NCBI RefSeq assembly: GCF_036287215.1
Contig: NZ_CP142860.1
Coordinates: 1,488,001-1,552,000 of the forward strand
Length of the DNA: 64,000 bases
Direction of reading: 5' to 3'
From: Caproiciproducens sp. CPB-2
Lineage (GTDB): Bacteria > Bacillota > Clostridia > Oscillospirales > Acutalibacteraceae
Numbering within the stretch: position 1 is the first letter of the stretch; each line of letters begins with the position of its first letter. Positions 1 through 6,826 of this stretch are shown in pieces. Below the pieces are notes generated by a model, which was given only the letters and a program-made list of their open reading frames with translations, made no database searches and was not told where the DNA came from. Position numbers and translations under genes: made by a program.

Positions 1-27
1 CGGCGCGACGGAGGGAGTGGGAGGAGT

Positions 28-267
28 TTACTCATTTGGCTTTTTCTGCAAAGCCTTCTTCAGCTGATCAAGGGCCTGCTTTTTAGGCGCCACGCTGGCT
101 TCCTCATTCATGGCGCGGGTCTCCCAAAGCTCTTTGCGGATGATCGGGATTTCCTTTGGCGCGTTGATGCAGATTTTAACGCGGTCGCCGCTGATTTCGG
201 ATACAATAATTTCAATGTTGTCTCCAATGATAATGGATTCGGAGACTTTTCGGCTGATGACGAGCAT
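28..267 (-). CDS. csrA: Carbon storage regulator CsrA
   Basis: This 79-residue protein opens with the classic CsrA strand [20 protein letters not shown], followed by a [20 protein letters not shown] segment. Family knowledge says CsrA is a dimeric RNA-binding protein that blocks translation by covering GGA-containing Shine-Dalgarno regions; in Gram-positives its main target is flagellin mRNA. The tail after residue 55 is lysine-rich and somewhat longer than in short CsrA proteins. An AGGAGG ribosome site precedes the ATG. It lies 12 nt after fliW, whose product antagonises CsrA, and is the last gene of the late operon inside the window. The flagellin target is not in the window and probably lies beyond the left edge. 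Confidence 0.97.
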   Translation of the reverse strand: MLVISRKVSESIIIGDNIEIIVSEISGDRVKICINAPKEIPIIRKELWETRAMNEEASVAPKKQALDQLKKALQKKPNE

Positions 268-279
268 CGAAAGCGCCTC

Positions 280-711
280 CTATCTTTTATCGCTGAATAA
301 CTGATAGCGAATGGGGTAATCTGAATTTTCCAAAATGATCTGTTTCGCCTTTTTGGTGTTGACGTCGATCACGATCGGCGCTTTCAGGTTAATGACGGAT
401 TCACTCAAATCCGGTTTGATGACCGCCACTGCCAGAACACAAAGGTTTTCCGCGTCCGTTTCTCCGAAATAATCCAGCTCCGACTGGGGGAAAACGGGGC
501 TGTAGTCATGGACGATCGGGTAGGGGTCCACCACCACGAAGGAGGGGATGTCGCTGTGGGCGGCTTGCAGGCTCCAGATAATCCCGTTCTCCTCTTCATG
601 GTACAGAAGATATTCCTTGATATCCTCAAAGCCTAAAATCCCTTCTTCAAAATAAATGATATTTTGAACGCCGGTTTCCGTGTTCTGTAATTCTGCCTGA
701 TTCGTGTCCAT
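280..711 (-). CDS. fliW: Flagellar assembly factor FliW
   Basis: The 143-residue product has the FliW core: IIYFEEGILGFEDIKEYLLY near residue 20, a PSFVVVDPYPIVHDY stretch and a C-terminal NLKAPIVIDVNTKKAKQIIL block. FliW binds free flagellin in the cytoplasm. When flagellin is exported, FliW is released to bind CsrA allosterically and lift CsrA repression of flagellin translation. An AAGGAGG site sits 6 nt before the ATG. It forms the usual fliW-csrA pair behind flgK-flgL, but here an intrinsic terminator (735-762) stands only about 24 nt upstream. Its expression therefore probably depends on readthrough or on a promoter inside the upstream gene. Confidence 0.96.
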   Translation of the reverse strand: MDTNQAELQNTETGVQNIIYFEEGILGFEDIKEYLLYHEEENGIIWSLQAAHSDIPSFVVVDPYPIVHDYSPVFPQSELDYFGETDAENLCVLAVAVIKPDLSESVINLKAPIVIDVNTKKAKQIILENSDYPIRYQLFSDKR

Positions 712-734
712 AATTTCCTCCTTGTTAGCTGTCA

Positions 735-762
735 GAAAAAACAGCCTCCCGAAGGGGGCTGT
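735..762 (-). terminator. Intrinsic terminator between the DUF6470 gene and fliW
   Basis: On the minus strand the sequence 762-741 folds into a hairpin: ACAGCC plus CC pairs across a TTCG loop with GGAGGCTGT, with one C/A mismatch. A run of at least six T follows (740-735). It lies 12 nt past the stop of the DUF6470 gene and ends about 24 nt before the fliW start, so transcripts from the flgM promoter would be partly cut before fliW-csrA. Confidence 0.75.
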
Positions 763-774
763 ATCGATTTTGCA

Positions 775-1383
775 TTATGCGGTCACATTGAGCTTCGGCG
801 GCTGATAGTCGGGACTGGCCGACGGTGGAACGTACTGGGGCTTGCCCAGATATTTGAACTCCACATGAGCGTATTTCTTTACAACAAACTCAACACTTGC
901 GGGGGTAAATTTCAGCTTCGGCCTGTTTTTCGCCAGCCAGTCGTAATTCTGCCTGTCCGTTTCGTATTGGACGGATAGGCTCTGCGCGTCCCAGTCAAAA
1001 TTGACAGGATAAGAAGGAACTCCGATTGTGCTTTGGATGGTGGGCTGAATATGCTGAAAAGCAAAGGCGCTCAATGTGCTTGTGCTGTTTTGTGTTTCCA
1101 TCAGCGTTTTCTCTTCCTTTGCAAGATCGGCGGTGCCGCTCATGGACATCAGAATCTGATCTTCGTAGGAAACCTGACCGGTTTGGTTTTTTGCGGCGGC
1201 TGATCTTGCTTTGTATTTGTACTCATGCGTATCGAAATACAGTCTGGATGTATACGGGGTTAAATCCGTAAAATCCACAATCCCCTGCTGGGAAAAGGTA
1301 TCGTCGGATATTTCAAGCTTTGCATTATGAACTTTCATTTCAAAAGAAATGGGAACATGAATGATATCCAAAAGCTGTTCCAT
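775..1383 (-). CDS. DUF6470 (YviE-like) flagellar-operon protein
   Basis: The 202-residue protein has no signal peptide or membrane segment. Its N-terminus (MEQLLDIIHVPISFEMKVHN, then AKLEISDDTFSQQG) and its position between flgL and fliW match the DUF6470/YviE family of Firmicutes, whose biochemical function is not established. The end repeats short proline-rich motifs (YVPPSASPDYQPP). A GAGGTGAG ribosome site precedes the ATG. It is cotranscribed with flgL, 29 nt upstream, and is followed at once by a terminator. The assignment rests on position and N-terminal pattern, so the family is moderately sure and the role unknown. Confidence 0.75.
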   Translation of the reverse strand: MEQLLDIIHVPISFEMKVHNAKLEISDDTFSQQGIVDFTDLTPYTSRLYFDTHEYKYKARSAAAKNQTGQVSYEDQILMSMSGTADLAKEEKTLMETQNSTSTLSAFAFQHIQPTIQSTIGVPSYPVNFDWDAQSLSVQYETDRQNYDWLAKNRPKLKFTPASVEFVVKKYAHVEFKYLGKPQYVPPSASPDYQPPKLNVTA

Positions 1384-1412
1384 ATTAACTCACCTCGCCT
1401 GCTGCGTGATTC

Positions 1413-2735
1413 CTAATCCATAAAGTCCAAAAATGTCGGCTGAAGAATCTGTGCGCCAACCTTTAAAGCAGCCGTGTAAGCGTACTGCTGGTAGCTTTGG
1501 TCCATAACGGCATCCTCAAAATTCACATATTCGGTGTTGTCGATTTTTTCAAGGACTTTATCGCCGATAGACGTCAGGTTCGTCAGAGTGGTCGAAAGAA
1601 AATTGGATTTTGAGCCAACTTCCGATATTTTATCGGTCAGGACGTCGGCTTGATCGCTGAAATTGTCCAGAAGGGGCTTTATTTCATCATACGAGTAGGT
1701 AAAACCAGTGGCATTCTCACCGCCGTCAAGCTTGTCGGCAATCTGCCCAAGAAGGGTGTAAAGATTGTTGGAAACACCACTTCCCGTACCGTCCGATGTA
1801 CCATAGCCAATAAACGAGATACCGGGCAAAGCGGAGTTGTAAACGCTTTGGCTGTTGATTGTCGTGCTTCCGCTTTCCGTGCTGAGTCCCAGTCCGATGT
1901 TGACGAAGGTCTGTTCACTGGCCAGCTTTTTCAGGCCTTCCGACCCGATTGTATCCGTCGCCGTGGCCGTCTGGCTCGTGTCCACCGGGCGGTTCAGATC
2001 CCCCGAAATCGCCGCTTTTGACAAGTCGAAAGACGATAAGTCCGGAGAGTCTTTCAGCGCTGCCAGCACATCGCTGTTCTTCGCTCCGGCCGGTAAAGTA
2101 ACGGTCAGTGTTTTCAAAGAGGTATCTACTGAAACGGAAGAGGAGGCTCCGGTATTAACCTGAAATGTATAGTCCTTGAACTGCGAATCGCCCAGCGTGA
2201 TCTGTGCGCCGTTATAGCTCAAAGTGGGGCCTGCTTCAATTTTGCCCGTGTTGACATCGATCCCGCGGTACAACAGATTCCCGCTTGCGCCGACGGAAAA
2301 AGGCGGGTCGTTGGTATTGGCGCCGCCGAAAAGGTATCCTTCGCCGAACTGGGTGTTCAGTTGCGTCAAAATGGTTTGCTGATACCCGCGGAGTGTTTTC
2401 GCAATCGCACTCCGGCCGGTATCGGAAGTGGTGTCGCTGATGGCCTGTATGCATTCGCCCGATCCCGCCTCCGACAGGACCTTGCTGATGCTCTGAAGGG
2501 TGGAGTCCGCGGTTGTAAGCTTATCCGCCGCGTCGCTCAGCTCGTTCTGATAGCTTTGATTTTTCAGGTATTCGCGCCGGAGCGCAAATGCCTTGGAAGC
2601 CGAAAACGGGTCTTCCGACGCTTTGTTGAACTTCCGCAGCGTTGTTTCCCGCAGGCTTGCTTCGTTCAGCGCGTTTAAGGAATTATTGAGGTTTTTATTG
2701 TATTGCTTCATGACCATGCCCATAGTGATTCTCAT
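1413..2735 (-). CDS. flgL: Flagellar hook-associated protein 3 (hook-filament junction) FlgL
   Basis: This is a 440-residue flagellin-fold protein. The N-terminal helix MRITMGMVMKQYNKNLNNSL and the C-terminal helix (EYVNFEDAVMDQSYQQYAYT, then AALKVGAQILQPTFLDFMD) are the paired coiled-coil ends shared by FlgL and flagellin. The middle is a long variable, serine/threonine-rich domain, which makes it larger than the usual 300 residues. FlgL is exported by the flagellar type III system and forms the second junction ring between hook and filament. A GGAGG site lies 8 nt before the ATG. It follows flgK by 29 nt in the sigma-D operon. The AS/TLRKFNKASEDPFSASKAF segment near residue 35 is typical of FlgL rather than flagellin. 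Confidence 0.95.
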   Translation of the reverse strand: MRITMGMVMKQYNKNLNNSLNALNEASLRETTLRKFNKASEDPFSASKAFALRREYLKNQSYQNELSDAADKLTTADSTLQSISKVLSEAGSGECIQAISDTTSDTGRSAIAKTLRGYQQTILTQLNTQFGEGYLFGGANTNDPPFSVGASGNLLYRGIDVNTGKIEAGPTLSYNGAQITLGDSQFKDYTFQVNTGASSSVSVDTSLKTLTVTLPAGAKNSDVLAALKDSPDLSSFDLSKAAISGDLNRPVDTSQTATATDTIGSEGLKKLASEQTFVNIGLGLSTESGSTTINSQSVYNSALPGISFIGYGTSDGTGSGVSNNLYTLLGQIADKLDGGENATGFTYSYDEIKPLLDNFSDQADVLTDKISEVGSKSNFLSTTLTNLTSIGDKVLEKIDNTEYVNFEDAVMDQSYQQYAYTAALKVGAQILQPTFLDFMD

Positions 2736-2764
2736 ACTGCCGTCCTCCTTTTAAACCATGGGGA

Positions 2765-4381
2765 TTATCTTCCTACTATCCCCATTTTATTGATGATCGT
2801 ATCCAGCGCCTCGTCCAGAGTAGTCATAAACCGGGAAGAAGCGGTGAGGGACTGGTTGTACATAATCAGGTTGATGCCTTCCTCGTTGACGTCGACAGAG
2901 GATATGGAGGCTCTCTGCGTGTCGATTTCCGTAAGGGTTGAATTATAAGTGGTGTTCTGCCGGTTGACGTCGCTTTTTTGCAGGGCGAGCACGGAAACCG
3001 ATAAGTCCGATATAAACGAGTCGATGGAGGTAGTGAACAGGGTCGTGCCGTCCGTGTTGTTGGCATTTGTCGTGTAAGTTTTGTCTTTGCCAAGTTGGTT
3101 GATCATATAAAGCACGTTATCGCCATTGCTGGAAGTATCCACATCGCCCGTCTGCTTGGTGGCGGTGATATAAGAGCTGGTCGCGGTGTTCCAAGCGGTG
3201 GAAATACTGATGTTCCCGGCGGTGATGCCGGTGGTCGACGTGCCGTCCGTGGTGGTGAACAGCGGCTTGTTGTAAACTCCGCTTTCATTTGTACTGTTGG
3301 CCTGATTCATTGTGTCCGCAAAATCGACGGCGAGCTTGTCCAGCATCTTCTCATAATAGCCGAGGCCGCGTTCCCCGGTGACAGGGTCGAATTCCCCGCT
3401 TTCGTTCAGCATGGAAAGATATCCGCCGAACGCTCCTTCCGTCAGGTCCGTGTTGCCCATAACGACGGGATCGCCGGTGACACTGTCGAAAAGGGGCGTT
3501 CCGTCGGAATCCACTGCCTGAACAGGGGTGTCGGAAGCGACATCCTTCAGCGCCATGGTGACATAGCCCGTGCCGCTGTTCGTTGTCATGCTGAACTCGC
3601 TGTAATCCCCGTTTGCCACCAGGCTGAATTTCTGATCGCCGGACACAAGGTCGATGTGCAGTTCCGAAACCGAACGGTCGGAACCGACCCCCACCGTTTT
3701 TGTGGAAACCTCGATATTGGCGTACTTTGACAGCTCATCGATCATGGTATTGCGCTGATCGGTCAGTTCCAGCGCGGAGGTGCCGGAAATTTCCGAGCTT
3801 TTAATTTCCTGATTCAGGTGCGCTATATTTTTTAAAAGATTATTTACTTTTGTAATCGCGTCGTCCTGGAGAGACTTTGTCTGCTCTTTTCGGATTTTCG
3901 ACAGCTGCTGGGACGCGCTGTTGAAAGCCTTGGTCAGAAGCATGGCGGAGTTTTTGACGATGTTTTCGCTGGAATAGGTGGGGGAAGACGCGAGTGTATT
4001 CAGCTGTGTGATCAGGTCCGAAAACTGTGCGCTGAGTCCGTCCTTGGAGGATTCGTCAAAAATATCCTCAAGGTCGCTCAGGGTATCCAGCTGGACGTCG
4101 GTTTTGCCCACATAGGCATGTTCCGCGCGGTAGCGGATATCCAGATAGGGGTCCCTGATCTGACTGGTCCCGCTGCAGTACACGCCGTTGCCGATGGCAA
4201 GGTTGCCGCCCGTATAACGCATGTTGTTGCCGGTCGGGCCGAGAGAATAGGAGTCCACCCGCTGCCTTGTGTAGCCTGTGGTATTTACATTGGTCATATT
4301 CTGACCGGTTATCTGCAGATTGGCCCGGGCTGCCTGAATTCCGCTTTTGGCAACGTAGAACCCGGAAAAAGTTGACGACAT
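2765..4381 (-). CDS. flgK: Flagellar hook-associated protein 1 FlgK
   Basis: The 538-residue product begins MSSTFSGFYVAKSGIQAARA and has the rod/hook-family motif NLQITGQNMTNVNTTGYTRQ around residue 30. It ends with the matching C-terminal helix (INLIMYNQSLTASSRFMTTL, then DEALDTIINKMG). FlgK is the first hook-filament junction protein and is secreted through the flagellar export gate. The size is normal for the family. GGAGG lies 7 nt before the start. Upstream, 12 nt away, is flgN, whose product is the export chaperone for FlgK and FlgL, so chaperone and both clients lie consecutively on one transcript. Confidence 0.96.
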   Translation of the reverse strand: MSSTFSGFYVAKSGIQAARANLQITGQNMTNVNTTGYTRQRVDSYSLGPTGNNMRYTGGNLAIGNGVYCSGTSQIRDPYLDIRYRAEHAYVGKTDVQLDTLSDLEDIFDESSKDGLSAQFSDLITQLNTLASSPTYSSENIVKNSAMLLTKAFNSASQQLSKIRKEQTKSLQDDAITKVNNLLKNIAHLNQEIKSSEISGTSALELTDQRNTMIDELSKYANIEVSTKTVGVGSDRSVSELHIDLVSGDQKFSLVANGDYSEFSMTTNSGTGYVTMALKDVASDTPVQAVDSDGTPLFDSVTGDPVVMGNTDLTEGAFGGYLSMLNESGEFDPVTGERGLGYYEKMLDKLAVDFADTMNQANSTNESGVYNKPLFTTTDGTSTTGITAGNISISTAWNTATSSYITATKQTGDVDTSSNGDNVLYMINQLGKDKTYTTNANNTDGTTLFTTSIDSFISDLSVSVLALQKSDVNRQNTTYNSTLTEIDTQRASISSVDVNEEGINLIMYNQSLTASSRFMTTLDEALDTIINKMGIVGR

Positions 4382-4393
4382 GGGAATACCTCC

Positions 4394-4876
4394 TTAAACC
4401 TTTTTGGACAGAATGCTGGGGGGAGTGGATCCCTCTTCCGCTTTTGAGGAGTATATCCGTTGCAGTTCGGGATTGTTTTTCAGTTTACTGACGTCTTTTT
4501 CGATTCTGTGCAGCTTTAGCTCGGTGAGCTGATTGCAGCGAAGGTTGATCTCCTTCAGGTCCAGCGTCACCTGTGAGAGTTCGTCAAAAATGCTTTTGGC
4601 CTGCGGCTGCAGGGAAGGCTCGAACATCGGGATCAGCTGCCGGAAGGTCGCTTTTGGACTGCCGGTCTGTGCGACCAGCTTGTCGCGCTCCAATTCAAGC
4701 CCTCTGGCCTTGAGCATGAACGCCTCTTCTTTTCTGACATGCCCGTCCAGGGTGGTGACGTTGTTGTTTGCTAAATCGTTATATTTTTCAGATTCAATCT
4801 CCAGAAAGCTTTTATAAAAATTCAGGTAATCGCGAAGGAATTTCAGCAGCTTTTCAGTAAGCTCTTTCTCGATCAT
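4394..4876 (-). CDS. flgN: FlgN-like export chaperone
   Basis: The 160-residue protein is almost entirely helical and charged, with no signal peptide. The heptad-rich N-terminus (IEKELTEKLLKFLRDYLNFY) and a middle segment KEEAFMLKARGLELERDKLV fit the FlgN fold, a helical chaperone that holds FlgK and FlgL soluble and delivers them to the export ATPase. Sequence conservation in this family is low, so the call leans on its place between flgM and flgK. A GGGTG ribosome site precedes the ATG. There is a 47-nt gap to flgM without a terminator. Confidence 0.88.
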   Translation of the reverse strand: MIEKELTEKLLKFLRDYLNFYKSFLEIESEKYNDLANNNVTTLDGHVRKEEAFMLKARGLELERDKLVAQTGSPKATFRQLIPMFEPSLQPQAKSIFDELSQVTLDLKEINLRCNQLTELKLHRIEKDVSKLKNNPELQRIYSSKAEEGSTPPSILSKKV

Positions 4877-4923
4877 TCTCTCTGTTCACCCGCCCTTTGA
4901 TTTTTTGCATTTGTTTTGTATAT

Positions 4924-5277
4924 TCATTCGTTATTGTCCGTCAAAAGAATTTTCGCGATTTCCACAGGGTTTACGGCATATTGCCTGACATTCAGCTGTT
5001 CCTTGATTCTGCTGACGGCTTCCTCGTCTTTATCCTTATTTATTTCCGCAACAATCTTATCTTTGGTTTCCGAAATAAACTGACTGTTATTTGAAAGGCG
5101 CGCAGCGCCTTGCGAGATTTCAATTTTATCCATCTTGGAAGCATTTACCGCCTTATTCAGATTGCCGGAAAACGCCGGCCCGGCCGCTGTGCCGTCGGTG
5201 TCAACCCGGCCCGGCTGTTTGGCGGGATATTGGCTGGTTATATAATTGAAATTATGGTCAGCACTATTAACAATCAT
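4924..5277 (-). CDS. flgM: Anti-sigma-D factor FlgM
   Basis: The product (117 residues from the ATG at 5277; a TTG at 5280 is also in frame) carries the diagnostic DKIEISQGAARLS motif near residue 50 and the C-terminal sigma-binding helices VSRIKEQLNVRQYAVNPVEI and AKILL. FlgM binds FliA (encoded at 25564) and is exported once the hook is complete, which releases sigma-D. It is some 20-30 residues longer than typical FlgM because of an extended, probably disordered N-terminus. An AGAGGTGAG site favours the ATG start. It is the first gene behind a consensus sigma-D promoter, so sigma-D drives its own inhibitor in a feedback loop. Confidence 0.93.
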   Translation of the reverse strand: MIVNSADHNFNYITSQYPAKQPGRVDTDGTAAGPAFSGNLNKAVNASKMDKIEISQGAARLSNNSQFISETKDKIVAEINKDKDEEAVSRIKEQLNVRQYAVNPVEIAKILLTDNNE

Positions 5278-5298
5278 CAATACTCACCTCTGCAGAAA

Positions 5299-5325
5299 TT
5301 ATCGGCATGTTTCATTAAATGTTTA
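5299..5325 (-). promoter_or_regulatory. Consensus sigma-D (FliA) promoter of the flgM operon
   Basis: Reading the minus strand, TAAA (5325-5322) is followed after exactly 15 nt by GCCGATAA (5306-5299), a 12/12 match to the sigma-28 consensus. It lies about 20 nt upstream of the flgM ribosome site, so the leader is very short. It should make flgM through csrA a late, FliA-dependent unit. Confidence 0.92.
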
Positions 5326-5439
5326 GAAAAAAATGCTTAATTTCTAAATACTTTTTTACTATATCAATGATTGTATGATTATGAAATAAAAAATACAATC
5401 GAAATATTTCGAATTAAGAGAATTTTAAACGAATTTCAG

Positions 5440-5469
5440 TTGACTTTTGTCATTATTTGCATATATAAT
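5440..5469 (+). promoter_or_regulatory. Sigma-A promoter of the flgB-cheD operon
   Basis: TTGACT (5440-5445) and a perfect TATAAT (5464-5469) are separated by 18 nt in an AT-rich divergent region. The expected transcription start is near 5476, giving a leader of about 128 nt before the preferred flgB start. No sigma-D-like site is visible on this strand, which fits an early, housekeeping-transcribed fla operon. Confidence 0.85.
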
Positions 5470-5489
5470 TAGGTAAAATATATGATATA

Positions 5490-5573
5490 AAACAATTATT
5501 ATTGTTTATAAGCTTGGTCACGAATTTATATCTTTGAAATTATTTATCGAGTTATTCAGAGGAATTCGTGACC
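5490..5573 (+). promoter_or_regulatory. Structured 5' leader of the fla operon with an 11-bp inverted repeat and a mini-ORF
   Basis: Two dyads lie in the leader. The first is a small hairpin, AAACAAT/ATTGTTT (5490-5507) with a 4-nt loop. The second is a perfect 11-bp inverted repeat, GGTCACGAATT (5516-5526) and AATTCGTGACC (5563-5573), 36 nt apart. The right arm covers a GTG (5568) that has its own GAGG ribosome site (5559-5562) and opens a four-codon frame, GTG ACC GCG CTT TAA. No T-tract follows, so it is not an intrinsic terminator. The 12-nt string GAGGAATTCGTG recurs at 6017-6028 as the flgC initiation site. Confidence 0.6.
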
Positions 5574-5603
5574 GCGCTTTAATGAATGAAAGAAGGGATT
5601 GCT

Positions 5604-5990
5604 TTGGATTGGTTCAACAGTGTTTCTGCTGCGCTATTAAACAAGGACTTGGACGGCCTGTGGGTCAGGCAGCGGGAAATCTCCGACAACGTATCCAATA
5701 TTGAAACGCCGGGGTATAAGAGTAAGTCCGTCAGCTTTGAGGACCAGCTGAAAAAGCTGATGGCCGAGGGCGGGGAAAACAGCGGCGATCTGATCAGCCG
5801 GATTGAAAGTACAACTCCGCAGACCAGCGTGTCGGATGACGAATCCTTACGGCTGGACGGAAATAACGTGGACGCGGAAAAAGAGAATATAGAGCTTGCG
5901 AGGACACAAATCAACTATAATTATTCCCTGCGCGAGCTTTCGGACTATTTTTCACGTCTGAGATACGCCATTACGGACGGGAAAGCCTGA
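5604..5990 (+). CDS. flgB: Flagellar basal-body rod protein FlgB
   Basis: The product (128 residues from the TTG) carries the rod-protein signature QREISDNVSNIETPGYKSKS near residue 25 and a C-terminal helix ELARTQINYNYSLRELSDYF. FlgB is the proximal rod subunit that joins the MS ring to the rod. I prefer the TTG at 5604 because AGAAGGG stands 6 nt before it; the in-frame ATG at 5586 has no ribosome site at a workable distance. It is the first gene of a 30-gene codirectional run and is read from the sigma-A promoter at 5440. Confidence 0.95.
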   Translation: MDWFNSVSAALLNKDLDGLWVRQREISDNVSNIETPGYKSKSVSFEDQLKKLMAEGGENSGDLISRIESTTPQTSVSDDESLRLDGNNVDAEKENIELARTQINYNYSLRELSDYFSRLRYAITDGKA

Positions 5991-6027
5991 GGGGCTTCCC
6001 TAAAATGAAATAGTAGGAGGAATTCGT

Positions 6028-6477
6028 GTGGCCTTTTTAAATTCGCTGGATATCAGCGGTTCTGCCCTTACTGCGAGCAGGCTTCGCATGGATGTTATTT
6101 CTGAGAATATCGCAAACGCCTCCACCACCAAAACGGAAAACGGGGGACCCTACCGCAGAAAAATCGTCGTTTATGAACCGGCGGAACAAAATTCGTTCCG
6201 GCACATTCTTGACAGGAAAATGAGTGAAAATGAATCGGAGCAGACGCCGAAAGGGGTCAAGGTTTCAAAAATTGCGGAAGATCCCAGCGAGTTTACCCCC
6301 GTTTATGACCCCACCAACCCGGACGCGAACGAACAGGGCTATGTGATGATGCCGAACGTGGACCCGATCAAGGAAACGCTGGACATGATGTCGGTCACCA
6401 GAGCATACGATGCAAATCTAACCGCCTTTAACGCCGTAAAAGGAATGGCGGTAAAGGCTTTGGAATTAGGGAGGTAA
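6028..6477 (+). CDS. flgC: Flagellar basal-body rod protein FlgC
   Basis: The 149-residue protein begins at a GTG preceded by GGAGG. It shows the family pattern SGSALTASRLRMDVISENIA then NASTTKTENGGPYRRKIVVY, with the C-terminal helix PIKETLDMMSVTRAYDANLT ending AVKGMAVKALELGR. FlgC is a proximal rod subunit exported through the type III gate. Length is standard. It lies 37 nt after flgB and 6 nt before fliE, the invariant flgB-flgC-fliE order that assembles the inner rod. Confidence 0.96.
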   Translation: MAFLNSLDISGSALTASRLRMDVISENIANASTTKTENGGPYRRKIVVYEPAEQNSFRHILDRKMSENESEQTPKGVKVSKIAEDPSEFTPVYDPTNPDANEQGYVMMPNVDPIKETLDMMSVTRAYDANLTAFNAVKGMAVKALELGR

Positions 6478-6483
6478 CGTAAG

Positions 6484-6789
6484 TTGCAGATAACGCCGAT
6501 CGAAAAAATTAGCTCCATCATTGACCCTGAAAGCTCTGGAAAAGTATCTTCTTCCGGAAATACCGCGGGAGTTCCGTTTCAGGACCTTTTTCAGGACGCT
6601 GTCCAGAATGTAAAAACGACCAACGCCGACCTTGACCGGGAGCTTTACAAGCTGACCACCGGCCAGTCCGACAATTTGCATGATATCGCTATTGCATCTA
6701 CAAAAGCAACCCTTTCCGTGCAGATGCTGGTTCAGCTCCGCAACAAGGCCCTTGATGCGTATAATGAAGTCATGAGGATCAGTGTTTAG
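6484..6789 (+). CDS. fliE: Flagellar hook-basal body protein FliE
   Basis: The 101-residue product starts at TTG, with GGAGG 9 nt upstream. It has the FliE core VPFQDLFQDAVQNVKTTNAD and SDNLHDIAIASTKATLSVQM, then LVQLRNKALDAYNEVMRISV, which runs to the C-terminus as in all FliE proteins. FliE is the adaptor between the MS ring and the rod and the first substrate exported after gate assembly. Only 6 nt separate it from flgC, and fliF follows after 37 nt. Nothing is unusual apart from the TTG start. Confidence 0.95.
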   Translation: MQITPIEKISSIIDPESSGKVSSSGNTAGVPFQDLFQDAVQNVKTTNADLDRELYKLTTGQSDNLHDIAIASTKATLSVQMLVQLRNKALDAYNEVMRISV

Positions 6790-6826
6790 GCCAAAGTATA
6801 CTGGAAGGGTGATTGCGGGTTAAACA

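Noticed and set aside
1..27. Possible start of a gene downstream of csrA at the left edge
   Set aside because: Only 27 bases remain after csrA; no start, stop or terminator can be supported.
5281..5603. A c-di-GMP riboswitch in the fla operon leader
   Set aside because: Its GGTCACG start recalls the class I motif, but the conserved core, tetraloop and receptor are missing.
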